Position numbers and translations under genes: made by a program
Notes under the pieces: generated by a model
Database searches by the model: none
What the model was told of the DNA's origin: nothing
The model's input: the letters and a program-made list of their open reading frames with translations, nothing else
Origin: Bacteroidota bacterium
Lineage (GTDB): Bacteria; Bacteroidota; Bacteroidia; Flavobacteriales; Weeksellaceae
Length of the DNA: 64,000 nt
Reading direction: 5' to 3'
NCBI GenBank assembly: GCA_023423715.1
Contig: JAFAFC010000036.1
Span: 1 to 64,000 of the forward strand
Shown here: positions 1 to 8,450 of the stretch, in pieces
Position numbering within the stretch: position 1 is the first letter of the stretch
Layout: every line of letters starts with the position of its first letter

Positions 1-90
1 TACCTAAATCACACCGCTACAACCGATTACCTTTGCTGCGTTCCCACCCTGGAGGATTCTCAGGAGCTGGTTGTTTAGGACTTGCCGATG
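1..90 (-). ncRNA. ffs: Small bacterial SRP RNA (4.5S-like), 3' end cut by window edge
   Basis: Read on the minus strand, this carries the conserved SRP helix 8 region: a CCAGGGTGGGAACGCAGCA-type segment matching the symmetric-loop signature (GGAA...GCAGCA) that binds the Ffh M domain. The 5' arm (CCTAAA after GCATCGGCAAGT) pairs with TTTAGG at the window start, so the closing stem and 3' end lie just outside the window. The RNA is part of the signal recognition particle for co-translational targeting to the inner membrane. The size fits the short SRP RNA without an Alu domain. The 5' end is inferred from the promoter at 91-122. Confidence 0.9.
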
Positions 91-122
91 CAAAGATAAG
101 GTTTTAACTTTGTATTTTCAAA
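91..122 (-). promoter_or_regulatory. Promoter of SRP RNA gene
   Basis: The minus strand shows TATCTTTG (91-98), an exact Bacteroidota -7 element (TAnnTTTG). TTTG at 119-122 is a -33 element with a 20-base spacer. The start of transcription is expected a few bases beyond the -7 element, near 85-88. Confidence 0.75.
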
Positions 123-162
123 ATAGAAATACAGTAAAAATTAAAAATGAGTTTTATATACT

Positions 163-744
163 ATGGCTAAAAATGTTTATGCAGTTGGTTTTGTGGCGTT
201 TATTGTGATTATGATTGCCTTTTTTGTGACCAATATTTTTTTCAGAGATGTCAATTATTATCGTACTTCAATCGTTTTAAATGCATTTTTAGTTCCGTTG
301 GTGCTTGCAATTGGTGCTTTTTTCTCCGTAACCACCTACAGCCGATACAAAAAGGAGATTAGTTTCAAAGAAGCATTTGGTCGGGCTTTTCTTCCCATGT
401 TTGTTGGCGGATTACTTTCTGTACTTTCTATTTTCATCTACATTTCCTATGTTGATAAAGACACGAAAGACTTGTTGAATTATCAATATATCGAAAGTTA
501 CCAGCGTTCCTTAGAAGAAGAATATTCGAAGGCGAACCAAATTACGAAGCCTAATTCTCCAGAAATGCAGGATTTAGAAAAAAATTATAAAGAAGCAAAA
601 ATTAGAATTAAAGCAAAAGAAGATAAGAAAGAAGATATGTTTTCTTTACAATATTTTGCGTATGTTTTTGCTGGTTTTTGTGCTTTTTTCATCATTTTAT
701 CAGTGTTTTTCGGAAGTTTTTTCAGAACTCGAAGAGCTGAATAA
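163..744 (+). CDS. DUF4199 family inner-membrane protein
   Basis: A 193-residue protein of unknown function that fits the DUF4199 family of Bacteroidota. About four hydrophobic segments are visible (residues 7-27, 39-58, 74-95 and 164-186). A charged, probably helical stretch rich in Glu and Lys (about 112-158) lies between the third and fourth, and a short basic tail (RTRRAE) follows. The glycosyltransferase gene starts 63 bases downstream on the same strand. This pairing is frequent in Flavobacteriia and suggests a shared envelope role, but no enzymatic motif is visible. A TAATTTTG promoter element sits between the two genes, so they may also be transcribed separately. Confidence 0.8.
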   Translation: MAKNVYAVGFVAFIVIMIAFFVTNIFFRDVNYYRTSIVLNAFLVPLVLAIGAFFSVTTYSRYKKEISFKEAFGRAFLPMFVGGLLSVLSIFIYISYVDKDTKDLLNYQYIESYQRSLEEEYSKANQITKPNSPEMQDLEKNYKEAKIRIKAKEDKKEDMFSLQYFAYVFAGFCAFFIILSVFFGSFFRTRRAE

Positions 745-772
745 GAAATCCTATTTTTCCATTGGAATTTTG

Positions 773-780
773 TAATTTTG
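773..780 (+). promoter_or_regulatory. -7 promoter element before the GT2 gene
   Basis: TAATTTTG matches TAnnTTTG exactly and lies 27 bases before the ATG at 808. No clear TTTG sits at the -33 position, so strength is uncertain. Confidence 0.45.
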
Positions 781-807
781 CACGAATTTAATTTACGACA
801 ACCTTAG

Positions 808-1761
808 ATGAATCTTTCCATCATTGTACCGCTTCTAAACGAGGAAGAATCGTTAGAAGAACTTTTTAACAGAATAGACAACGTTTGCAGAAAACACCAG
901 TATTCCTACGAGGTGTGGTTTGTGGATGATGGAAGTACCGATCTTTCTTGGTCGATTATTGAGAATTTACGCGTTCAGTTTCCGCAAGTTCATGGAATTA
1001 AATTTTCAAAAAACTACGGAAAATCACAAGCGTTACATGCTGCGTTCGAAAAAGCTCAAGGTGATGTAGTTATAACGATGGATGCCGATCTTCAGGACTT
1101 TCCAGAAGAAATTCCGGAGTTGTATGAAATGATTAAGAATGAAAATTACGATATCGTTTCAGGTTGGAAAAAGAAGCGTTTTGACAATGTGATGACGAAG
1201 AATCTTCCGTCAAAGTTATTCAACGCAGCGGCTCGTAAAGTTTCGGGTGTCGAATTGCATGACTTTAATTGTGGGTTGAAAGCCTACCGTAAAAATGTCG
1301 TAAAATCGATTGATGTTTATGGTGATATGCACCGTTATATTCCGGTTCTAGCGGCGAATGCGGGATTTAGAAGGATTACAGAAAAACCAGTTCAGCATCA
1401 AGCAAGACCATATGGAAGTTCAAAATTTGGTACCGAACGTTTCGTTCGTGGCTTTTTAGATTTAATTACATTGTGGTTTGTAAGCCGATTTGGTGGGCGT
1501 CCGATGCATTTTTTCGGTGCGGCAGGAACTATCATGTTTATCATCGGTTTGCTTTCGGCGGTTTGGTTGGGAGTTTCCAAATTAATCGACGTTTATGTGT
1601 ACAAAGTCTATGGAAACATGATTGCAAATAATCCGTGGTTTTTTATTGCGTTAACCATGATGCTTATGGGGACATTGCTTTTCGTTGCAGGTTTCTTAGG
1701 CGAGTTGATTGTTCGTAGCAAGCGTGATCACAAAAATTACAATATCGAAGAAATTATTTAG
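808..1761 (+). CDS. Family 2 glycosyltransferase, polyprenyl-phosphate (DPM1/GtrB-like) type
   Basis: This 317-residue enzyme has an N-terminal GT-A fold and two C-terminal membrane helices (about 233-255 and 276-300), the layout of GtrB/ArnC-like enzymes. Such enzymes load a sugar from a nucleotide donor onto polyprenyl phosphate at the cytoplasmic face. Visible motifs are VPLLNEEESL at the N terminus, VDDGSTD (39-45) for nucleotide binding, and TMDADLQD (89-96), which holds the metal-binding DxD-like residues. The sugar cannot be read from sequence. It follows the DUF4199 gene and is closed by a strong hairpin terminator. The lipid-linked sugar could feed LPS modification or protein O-glycosylation, which is inference. 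Confidence 0.88.
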   Translation: MNLSIIVPLLNEEESLEELFNRIDNVCRKHQYSYEVWFVDDGSTDLSWSIIENLRVQFPQVHGIKFSKNYGKSQALHAAFEKAQGDVVITMDADLQDFPEEIPELYEMIKNENYDIVSGWKKKRFDNVMTKNLPSKLFNAAARKVSGVELHDFNCGLKAYRKNVVKSIDVYGDMHRYIPVLAANAGFRRITEKPVQHQARPYGSSKFGTERFVRGFLDLITLWFVSRFGGRPMHFFGAAGTIMFIIGLLSAVWLGVSKLIDVYVYKVYGNMIANNPWFFIALTMMLMGTLLFVAGFLGELIVRSKRDHKNYNIEEII

Positions 1762-1785
1762 TTTTTAAAATAATAGTTAGGAGAG

Positions 1786-1816
1786 TCCACCCTTTTTTAA
1801 GGGTGGATTTTTTGTT
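1786..1816 (+). terminator. Rho-independent terminator after the GT2 gene
   Basis: TCCACCC (1786-1792) pairs with GGGTGGA (1801-1807), followed by a T-rich tail. Confidence 0.88.
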
Positions 1817-1905
1817 GTAAAAAGTCTTTTTTTCCTGCAAAATTTCATCTTTAAGATGAGAATCGTATCTGAAATTTATTGTAAATTGCCTTGATATTTT
1901 ATGAC

Positions 1906-2625
1906 ATGAATTTAAAGAATAGAATCTCGTATTTTTTTGGTTTTCCTTTGATGTTGGGCGTTTTGGTAAGTTGCGGAAGACTAGAGCCTAAAGGCGAAAT
2001 CGAGATGAGAGAATATAAAATCGGAGATTTTAAAGGCATCGATGCAAAAGGAAAATTTCGAGTTTTTTATATTGAATCCGATTTAAATAAAGTAGAAGTT
2101 GAGTCGTATCCCAATTACATTAAAAATTTGGATGTTGATGTGTATAACGACCAATTGAAGTTGATTGAAAACCGAGCAACGAAAGGACAAGAATTTTACA
2201 CGGTAACGGTTTATACCAAGAATAAAACCGACTTTTTGAAATTAGCGGATTCTGTTGAATTTAATGTTTCGGGTGAAATGAAAGGACAAGATTTGAAAGT
2301 AGCGATTAGAGATAATGCAAAATTCATTGGTTTTGTTCGTTCACCAAAAGTTTCTTTGGAAATGTCCAACGGAAGTTTGGCGAACTTTTCAGGAGTAACG
2401 AATAGAGCAGATTTAAAAATTCAAGATACGGCAAATATTATTGCAACCTATTGGCAAGTGAATTCCTTGAATTTGAATGCGAAAAACGGTTCCTATACTG
2501 AAATTTCAACAAAAGATACCTTGAAAGGAGTTGTTGATAACACCGCTAAATTAACCTATTACGGTGATCCTGTCCGCGCCATTAAAATCGGAAAAGACAC
2601 CAAAGTAGAAAATGCAGAACTTTAA
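1906..2625 (+). CDS. Head-GIN (DUF2807) domain lipoprotein
   Basis: A 239-residue exported protein. The reading frame could begin at a TTG at 1891, but the ATG at 1906 gives a clean lipoprotein signal peptide ending in the lipobox LVSC. The mature part is a repetitive beta-rich domain with the feel of the head-GIN/DUF2807 family (DFKGIDAKGKFRV near the start, then alternating short strands such as LKVAIRDNAKF and LNLNAKNGSYTEI). Proteins of this family are predicted beta-helices in the periplasm or on the outer membrane, with no established biochemical role. The phospho-sugar mutase follows after 17 bases, so the two may be cotranscribed. Confidence 0.75.
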   Translation: MNLKNRISYFFGFPLMLGVLVSCGRLEPKGEIEMREYKIGDFKGIDAKGKFRVFYIESDLNKVEVESYPNYIKNLDVDVYNDQLKLIENRATKGQEFYTVTVYTKNKTDFLKLADSVEFNVSGEMKGQDLKVAIRDNAKFIGFVRSPKVSLEMSNGSLANFSGVTNRADLKIQDTANIIATYWQVNSLNLNAKNGSYTEISTKDTLKGVVDNTAKLTYYGDPVRAIKIGKDTKVENAEL

Positions 2626-2642
2626 AAATTAGAAAAATACAT

Positions 2643-4355
2643 ATGACAACAGTAGACAAAGCAAAATTGTGGTTAACCGATACGTTTGACGAAGTAACAC
2701 GAAACGCTGTTCAAGAGCTTATCGATTCAAATTCTCCCGATTTAGAGGATTCTTTCTATCGTGAATTAGAATTCGGAACCGGCGGTATGCGTGGAATTAT
2801 GGGGGTTGGAACGAATCGTTTGAATAAATATACCTTAGGACAAGCAACGCAAGGTCTTGCCAATTATTTACATCAATCGTTTCCAAATGAGGAAATTAAA
2901 GTTGCGATTGCATACGACGTTCGAAATAACTCAAAAGAGTTCGGAAAGCTAGTTGCAGACGTTCTTACAGCAAACGGAATTAAAGTCTTGCTTTTCAAAG
3001 AGCATCGCCCAACGCCTGAATTGTCGTTTACCGTTCGTGATAAAAAATGTAATGCGGGAATTGTTTTGACGGCTTCTCATAATCCGCCAGAATATAACGG
3101 TTACAAAGTATATTGGAATGATGGGGCACAAGTGGTTCCACCAGATGATGAAAATATTATCAAAGAAGTGTATTCAACTAAATTTGAAGAGATTAAGTTT
3201 GATGGAAACGATGATTTAATCGAATGGGTTGGTCCAGAACAAGACGACGTGTATATTGATGCATGTATCGAAAATTCGATGTATCAAAATGTTGGTCGCG
3301 ATATGCTGAATATCGTGTTCACATCAATTCACGGAACAACGTATACAACAGTTCCGCAAGCCCTGAAAAAAGCAGGTTTTACCCGAATTGATTTGGTTAC
3401 GGAACAAATGATTCCTAGTGGAAATTTTCCAACCGTAGATTCTCCAAATCCAGAGGAGCCAGCCGCATTGTCTATGGCAATGGATTTGGCACGAATTACC
3501 AATGGTGATATCGTAATTGGTACCGATCCAGACGGAGATCGCTTGGGAATTGCTGTTCGTAATTTAGATGGTGAAATGCAATTGCTGAATGGAAATCAAA
3601 CGAATACGATTTTGACATATTACATTCTAGATCAGTGGAAAAAAGCAGGAAAAATTACAGGAAAAGAATTTATTGGTTCTACGATTGTAACTTCCGATGT
3701 TTTCTTCGATGTCGCGGAGAAATTTGGCGTTGATTGTAAAGTTGGATTAACTGGTTTCAAATGGATTGGAAAAATGATTCGTGATTTCGAAGGCAAGGAA
3801 AAATTCATTTGCGGTGGCGAAGAAAGTTTCGGATTTATGACGGGAGATTTCGTTCGTGACAAGGATTCTTGCGGATCAATTCTTACGGCTTGCGAAATTG
3901 CTGCTTGGTGTAAAGCCAATGGTACAACGATGTATCAGTACATGATCGATATTTACAAAGAAGTCGGAATGTATTATGAGGGCTTAATTAATGTTGTGAA
4001 AAAAGGGAGAGAAGGAGCAGAAGAAATTCAACGTATGATGAAGAATTTCCGCGAAAATCCACCAAAAGAAATCGCAGGCTCACCCGTGGAAGAAGTAAAA
4101 GATTTCAAAGAGCAAACCTGTTTTGTGGTTTCTAAAAATGAGAAAAAGGTGATGGATGATATTCCAAAATCCAATGTTTTGATTTACTACACGCAAGACG
4201 GAACCAAAGTTTGCGTTCGTCCTTCAGGAACCGAGCCAAAAATTAAATTCTATGTTTCGGTAAAAGATTCAATCAATTCAGAAGCTGATTTTGTAGCTAA
4301 ACTTCCTGTTTTAGAAACAAAAATCAATCAAGTAAAACAAGATTTAAATCTGTAA
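2643..4355 (+). CDS. Phospho-sugar mutase (phosphoglucomutase/phosphomannomutase)
   Basis: A 570-residue alpha-D-phosphohexomutase that interconverts 1-phospho and 6-phospho sugars in the cytoplasm. All four family motifs are present in order: the phosphoserine loop TASHNPPEYNG (Ser145), the Mg-binding loop DPDGDRLGIA (about 296-305), the sugar-binding loop CGGEESFGFM (about 394-403) and the C-terminal phosphate-binding loop RPSGTEPKIKF (about 525-535). The length and the early FGTGGMRG segment fit the long PgcA/PGM2-like subgroup. Whether glucose or mannose phosphate is preferred cannot be told. It supplies hexose-1-phosphates for glycan and envelope synthesis. It ends at a strong terminator. 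Confidence 0.93.
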   Translation: MTTVDKAKLWLTDTFDEVTRNAVQELIDSNSPDLEDSFYRELEFGTGGMRGIMGVGTNRLNKYTLGQATQGLANYLHQSFPNEEIKVAIAYDVRNNSKEFGKLVADVLTANGIKVLLFKEHRPTPELSFTVRDKKCNAGIVLTASHNPPEYNGYKVYWNDGAQVVPPDDENIIKEVYSTKFEEIKFDGNDDLIEWVGPEQDDVYIDACIENSMYQNVGRDMLNIVFTSIHGTTYTTVPQALKKAGFTRIDLVTEQMIPSGNFPTVDSPNPEEPAALSMAMDLARITNGDIVIGTDPDGDRLGIAVRNLDGEMQLLNGNQTNTILTYYILDQWKKAGKITGKEFIGSTIVTSDVFFDVAEKFGVDCKVGLTGFKWIGKMIRDFEGKEKFICGGEESFGFMTGDFVRDKDSCGSILTACEIAAWCKANGTTMYQYMIDIYKEVGMYYEGLINVVKKGREGAEEIQRMMKNFRENPPKEIAGSPVEEVKDFKEQTCFVVSKNEKKVMDDIPKSNVLIYYTQDGTKVCVRPSGTEPKIKFYVSVKDSINSEADFVAKLPVLETKINQVKQDLNL

Positions 4356-4386
4356 ATGACAAGATGAATAGTCATTTCAACAATAC

Positions 4387-4417
4387 AAAAGCTTTCCTTT
4401 TTTGGAAAGCTTTTTTT
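4387..4417 (+). terminator. Rho-independent terminator after the mutase
   Basis: An 11-bp stem, AAAAGCTTTCC (4387-4397) with GGAAAGCTTTT (4404-4414), and a T-run. Confidence 0.9.
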
Positions 4418-4486
4418 ATGCTTTTGCAGAAGTAAAAAAATACCAAATTTTGTCTTTTAAAACAGTCCAAAGTCATTATTATTCAA

Positions 4487-4494
4487 TAATTTTG
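4487..4494 (+). promoter_or_regulatory. -7 promoter element for the aminotransferase operon
   Basis: TAATTTTG is an exact TAnnTTTG match, 32 bases before the GTG start and just after the upstream terminator. The nearest TTTTG (4448-4452) is too far away to be a normal -33 box. Confidence 0.5.
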
Positions 4495-4526
4495 TTGTTT
4501 TAATCAACGAAAATAATACGTAAAAA

Positions 4527-5780
4527 GTGAAAGTTTCAAAGTTAGCAGCCAACCTGATCGGTTCCGAAATTGTGAAAATCGGAAATGAAGTCAATGATTT
4601 AAAAGCACAAGGTGCTGAAATTGCAAATTTGACGATTGGAGATTTGAATTCGAATATCTATCCAATTCCAGCGGAATTGAAAGAAGAAATTCAGAAAGCC
4701 TATCAAAACAATTTAACAAATTATCCGCCTGCAAATGGTTTGGCTACATTGAGAAAATCGGTTTCTCACGACTTGAAACTTCGTTGGAATTTGGATTATA
4801 CGCCAGATGATATTTTGGTTACTGCGGGTTCTAGACCGTTAATTTATGCTGTTTTCAAAACGATTGTTGATGAGGGTGATAAAGTGGTTTACCCGATTCC
4901 TTCGTGGAATAACAACCATTATGCATACATGACAGGTGCTAATGCAGTTGAAGTGAAAACAACTCAAGAAAACAATTTCCTACCAACAGCTGCCGACTTA
5001 AAAGATCACCTGAAAGGTGCTGTCCTTTTATGCTTATGTTCGCCTTTGAACCCTACTGGGACGATGTTTTCTAAAGAACAGCTGACTGAAATTTGTGAAT
5101 TGGTTATTGCAGAAAATAAATCTCGTGGCGCTGATGAGAAGCCGTTGTATATCATGTACGATCAAATTTATTCGAATTTAACATTTGATGCTAAGCACGT
5201 TGATCCCGTTTCGTTGTTTCCAGAAATGAAGGATTATACGGTGTATATAGAGGGGATTTCAAAATGTCTTGCAGCAACGGGAGTTCGTGTAGGTTGGGGA
5301 TTTGGTCCATCTCATATTATCAAGAAAATGGCGGCTTTGTTGACGCATGTTGGGGCTTGGGCACCAAAACCTGAGCAGGAAGCTACTGCAAAATACTATG
5401 AAAGTAAAGAACGTGTTGATTCGTTTGTTATTGATTTTAAAGGAAAATTAGAAGCGAGTTTGAAAGTCCTTCACCAAGGAATTCAAGATATGAAATCCAA
5501 AGGCATGGCTGTAGAAAGCATTCAGCCGATGGGCGCTTTGTATTTAACGATTAAACTAGATTATATCGGAAAAACAAAACCGGATGGTTCGGTGATTGAG
5601 AATTCTTCGGATTTGGTGTTTTATCTAATTAAAGAAGGTGGGGTGGCTTTGGTGCCGTTTTCAGCGTTTGGAGATGATGCTTCTGCACCTTGGTTCCGTG
5701 CTTCTGTTGGTGGACTTTCTTTGGATGAAATCAAAGTGATGTTACCAAAATTAGAAAATGCTTTAACTCAATTGAAGTAA
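4527..5780 (+). CDS. Class I/II pyridoxal-phosphate aminotransferase
   Basis: A 417-residue fold-type I PLP enzyme of the aspartate aminotransferase superfamily. Recognisable features are the N-terminal GDLNSNIYPIP loop, PIPSWNNNHY, the Asn of CSPLNPTGTMF, the Asp and Tyr of YDQIYSNL that hold the PLP ring, the Schiff-base Lys in EGISKCLAATG, and the RASVGG motif with the carboxylate-binding Arg near the C terminus. It would transfer an amino group from an amino acid to a 2-oxo acid; the substrate is not readable. The start is GTG; no better start lies nearby. A lipoprotein gene follows after one base, and kdsB after that, so it heads a probable three-gene operon. Confidence 0.88.
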   Translation: MKVSKLAANLIGSEIVKIGNEVNDLKAQGAEIANLTIGDLNSNIYPIPAELKEEIQKAYQNNLTNYPPANGLATLRKSVSHDLKLRWNLDYTPDDILVTAGSRPLIYAVFKTIVDEGDKVVYPIPSWNNNHYAYMTGANAVEVKTTQENNFLPTAADLKDHLKGAVLLCLCSPLNPTGTMFSKEQLTEICELVIAENKSRGADEKPLYIMYDQIYSNLTFDAKHVDPVSLFPEMKDYTVYIEGISKCLAATGVRVGWGFGPSHIIKKMAALLTHVGAWAPKPEQEATAKYYESKERVDSFVIDFKGKLEASLKVLHQGIQDMKSKGMAVESIQPMGALYLTIKLDYIGKTKPDGSVIENSSDLVFYLIKEGGVALVPFSAFGDDASAPWFRASVGGLSLDEIKVMLPKLENALTQLK

Positions 5781-5781
5781 C

Positions 5782-6354
5782 ATGAGATTAGCCCTATTTG
5801 GACTTGTATTAGCGGGTTTGTTGTCTTGTAAAAAAGAATCGGCAATAGAAAATTCAGCTAACCAAGATTCATTATCAGAGAAAACAGTCAGTGAAAATAA
5901 GCCGTTAAATCCTAATTTTGAAAGGATTTTAGAGGAATTTCCATTGAAATCAATGCCAGTGGTTGATTCTACTAATTTTGATAACGAAAATCTTTTGAAG
6001 CCTTTAGCAGAAGCTGATTTGAAAGAATTGAAATTGGATAAAGTATTTACGGATGGTAGTAATTTTAAAATCAACTCAAGATATGAATTGAGTCCGGATT
6101 TCAAAACTATTAGCGTTTCATTTAATAAAGGTGAAATGGAGATTTCAACCGAATTATTGAATTTCAATCTTCAAGGAGAATTAATTGATCATATCGAAGT
6201 CGCATACGACGAAATTGCGGAATCTGCATTTCGAAAATCAAGCCATATTTCAAAAGATAAAATTGTTCTTACGGATGAAAATTATCTAGAAGATCCAGCT
6301 AAAATTCAGAAGTTTACGTACAAAATTCTTCCTTCGGGAAAAATCCAAAAATAA
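5782..6354 (+). CDS. Hypothetical lipoprotein
   Basis: I do not recognise a family. It is a 190-residue protein with a short signal peptide ending in the lipobox LLSC (Cys16), then a low-complexity charged linker and a compact C-terminal region. It is probably anchored to the periplasmic face of a membrane. The start codon lies one base after the aminotransferase stop, and kdsB begins 6 bases after its own stop, so translation is probably coupled within this operon. No catalytic motif is visible. Confidence 0.72.
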   Translation: MRLALFGLVLAGLLSCKKESAIENSANQDSLSEKTVSENKPLNPNFERILEEFPLKSMPVVDSTNFDNENLLKPLAEADLKELKLDKVFTDGSNFKINSRYELSPDFKTISVSFNKGEMEISTELLNFNLQGELIDHIEVAYDEIAESAFRKSSHISKDKIVLTDENYLEDPAKIQKFTYKILPSGKIQK

Positions 6355-6360
6355 ACGATT

Positions 6361-7104
6361 ATGAAAATTATAGCGGTTATTCCGGCACGATATCAAGCGA
6401 GTCGTTTTCCTGGGAAATTAATGCAAATTTTGGGTGAAAAAACCGTGATTTCAACAACCTATCAAAATGTTGTTGAAACAGGTTTGTTTGACGATGTTTT
6501 TGTTGCTACAGATTCGGAAATTATCTTTAACGAAATTGTGAATAACGGAGGAAATGCGGTAATGACTGGCGAACATGAAACAGGAAGCGATCGTATTGCA
6601 GAAGCGGTTCAGAACATCGATTGCGATATTGTTGTTAACGTTCAAGGTGATGAACCTTTCTTGAAAAGAGAACCTTTGAAACAATTGATTTCGGTTTTTC
6701 ATGAAGATCATCAAAAAGAAATTTCTTTGGCTTCGTTGAAGATTCAACTTTCAAATTTTGAAGATGTTGAAAACCCCAATAATGTCAAAGTAATTACGGA
6801 TAAAGATGGTTTTGCTTTGTATTTTAGTCGTTCTGTAATTCCTTATCCTAGAGAGACTTCGGTGGAAACACTATACTACAAGCATATTGGCGTTTATGCG
6901 TTTCGAAAAGAGGCTTTGCTTACGTTTGCAAAACTTACAATGCGACCTTTGGAAATTGCCGAAAAGATTGAATGCATTCGCTATTTGGAATACGGAATGA
7001 AAATTAAATTAATAGAAACCGACTTCGTTGGAGTGGGAATCGATGTTCCAGAAGATTTAGAAAAAGCGAAAGAGATTTTAAACAATGCGAAATCTCATCT
7101 GTAG
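6361..7104 (+). CDS. kdsB: 3-deoxy-manno-octulosonate cytidylyltransferase (CMP-Kdo synthetase)
   Basis: A 247-residue cytoplasmic enzyme that activates Kdo with CTP to CMP-Kdo for transfer to lipid A. Signature segments are [15 protein letters not shown] at the N terminus (CTP-binding loop), the NVQGDEPF motif with the Mg-coordinating Asp, [11 protein letters not shown], and [15 protein letters not shown] near the C terminus. Length matches the family (about 245-250). It is the third gene of the aminotransferase operon. kdsA lies elsewhere in this window (30053-30862), so two steps of Kdo supply are encoded here but not together. Confidence 0.97.
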   Translation: MKIIAVIPARYQASRFPGKLMQILGEKTVISTTYQNVVETGLFDDVFVATDSEIIFNEIVNNGGNAVMTGEHETGSDRIAEAVQNIDCDIVVNVQGDEPFLKREPLKQLISVFHEDHQKEISLASLKIQLSNFEDVENPNNVKVITDKDGFALYFSRSVIPYPRETSVETLYYKHIGVYAFRKEALLTFAKLTMRPLEIAEKIECIRYLEYGMKIKLIETDFVGVGIDVPEDLEKAKEILNNAKSHL

Positions 7105-7143
7105 AAAATAAGTTTCTGTAATACTCGTTTAAAAGAAAAGAGA

Positions 7144-7151
7144 TATATTTG
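7144..7151 (+). promoter_or_regulatory. -7 promoter element before the LolA-like gene
   Basis: TATATTTG is an exact TAnnTTTG match, 17 bases upstream of the ATG at 7169. No TTTG is evident at -33. Confidence 0.45.
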
Positions 7152-7168
7152 AAATTCAAATTGAACTA

Positions 7169-7831
7169 ATGAAGAACGTTTTTTTGGTAGTAACCATCCT
7201 TTTTGCACAACTTTTTTTTGCTCAAACAGCAAAAGAAATTATAGATAAAAACATAGAAAATACAGGCGGATTAACGAATTGGAAATTATTGAATTCCGTG
7301 ATTCTTACTGGAAATGTGAGCTTAGGAATTAAAGATCAATATCCAATTAAAATTTTCCAACAAAGACCGAATTTAACAAAAACGGCAATCACCATTAACC
7401 GTAAAGAAATGCCTATTGAAGGTTATGACGGTAAAAAAGGCTATGCCATGAATTATGCAACCAATAAGTTGCAGGAATACGCAAGTTATGTTCCAGAAAG
7501 TTTTGATAATGATTTTATCGATTGGGAAAATAAAGGTTTTGAAGCCAAATATTTAGGAAAAGAAAAAATTGGTGAAATCTACTGCCATAAAGTAGAACTA
7601 ACCAAGAATGTGAACAAAACCATGTATTATTTTGATACCAAAAATTACATGTTGATTAAAGAAGAGAAAAGCGATGAAACCTTAATCTATTCCGACTATA
7701 AGCCTGTTGGAAGCTTGAAATTTCCATTTAGAATTGAGAGTTCTAGCGATAAAAAAGATGGCGATTATGTGATTCTGCTTTCGAAAATCGAGACCAATAG
7801 AGTATTGCCTGAGAATACGTTTAAATTTTAA
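7169..7831 (+). CDS. Exported LolA-like outer-membrane lipoprotein-sorting family protein
   Basis: A 220-residue secreted protein with a classical signal peptide (MKNVFLVVTILFAQLFFAQ, probable cleavage after FFAQ). The mature part starts with AKEIIDKNIENTGG and continues with the pattern seen in Bacteroidota proteins of the LolA/LppX-like fold: a concave beta sheet that carries lipid. Landmarks are EGYDGKKGYAMN, CHKVELT and FDTKNYMLIKEE. Whether it carries lipoproteins is unknown; it is not the classical LolA. Glutathione peroxidase follows after 11 bases on the same strand, which suggests cotranscription. Confidence 0.65.
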   Translation: MKNVFLVVTILFAQLFFAQTAKEIIDKNIENTGGLTNWKLLNSVILTGNVSLGIKDQYPIKIFQQRPNLTKTAITINRKEMPIEGYDGKKGYAMNYATNKLQEYASYVPESFDNDFIDWENKGFEAKYLGKEKIGEIYCHKVELTKNVNKTMYYFDTKNYMLIKEEKSDETLIYSDYKPVGSLKFPFRIESSSDKKDGDYVILLSKIETNRVLPENTFKF

Positions 7832-7842
7832 ATCGAATTAAA

Positions 7843-8418
7843 ATGAAAAAATTATTTATCGTTTTTCTTTCTGTGGTAGCGTTTTTTCAAAGTTGCGCTC
7901 AAAAGAAATCCGACGTTTCTAAATCGAAAACCAAAGAACTTATGGGAAAATCTATTTACGACTATAAAGTGGAAGCTTTAAATGGCGGCGAACTGAATTT
8001 TGCTGATTATAAAGGAAAGAAAATCCTAATTGTTAATACCGCATCCGAATGTGGATTTACACCTCAGTACAAAGATTTGGAAGAGATTTCTAAAAAGTAT
8101 GCAGGAAAATTAGTGGTTGTAGGATTTCCAGCAAACAATTTTGGTGGTCAAGAGCCTGGAAGTAATGCGGAAATTGGAGCTTTTTGTGAGAAAAACTTCG
8201 GGGTAACTTTTCCTTTAGCAGCGAAGGTTTCGGTGAAAGGAGATGATACGGCACCAATATTTAAATTTCTAACGGAAAAAGAATTGAATGGGGTAAAAGA
8301 CACAAGTATTCTATGGAACTTCACCAAATTCTTAGTAGACGAAAATGGAAAATTAATTGATTCCTTTGTTAGTACAACAAAACCGACAGATGAAGCGATT
8401 ACAAAATATTTGAACTAA
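7843..8418 (+). CDS. Glutathione peroxidase family protein (thiol peroxidase), lipoprotein
   Basis: A 191-residue peroxidase that reduces hydroperoxides. The N terminus is a lipoprotein signal (lipobox FQSC, Cys18), so it acts outside the cytoplasm, on the membrane. Family motifs: VNTASECGFTPQY with the peroxidatic Cys (Cys70, Cys rather than selenocysteine), GFPANNFGGQEPG with the catalytic Gln, a second Cys in FCEKNFGV that could be the resolving residue, and LWNFTKFLV with the conserved Trp and Asn. In bacteria such enzymes usually take electrons from thioredoxin rather than glutathione. The gene ends in a shared terminator. Confidence 0.93.
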   Translation: MKKLFIVFLSVVAFFQSCAQKKSDVSKSKTKELMGKSIYDYKVEALNGGELNFADYKGKKILIVNTASECGFTPQYKDLEEISKKYAGKLVVVGFPANNFGGQEPGSNAEIGAFCEKNFGVTFPLAAKVSVKGDDTAPIFKFLTEKELNGVKDTSILWNFTKFLVDENGKLIDSFVSTTKPTDEAITKYLN

Positions 8419-8450
8419 AAAAAATCCACTCAATTGAGTGGATTTTTTTA
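8419..8450. terminator. Bidirectional terminator between convergent genes
   Basis: A perfect 26-base palindrome (8421-8446, arm AAAATCCACTCAA) flanked by A-run and T-run serves both strands. The stop codon of the minus-strand gene lies in its T-run. Confidence 0.92.

Noticed and set aside
5763..6167. 134-codon open frame on the minus strand
   Set aside because: It lies opposite the lipoprotein gene, has no recognisable motif or start context, and its existence follows from the codon use of the real gene.
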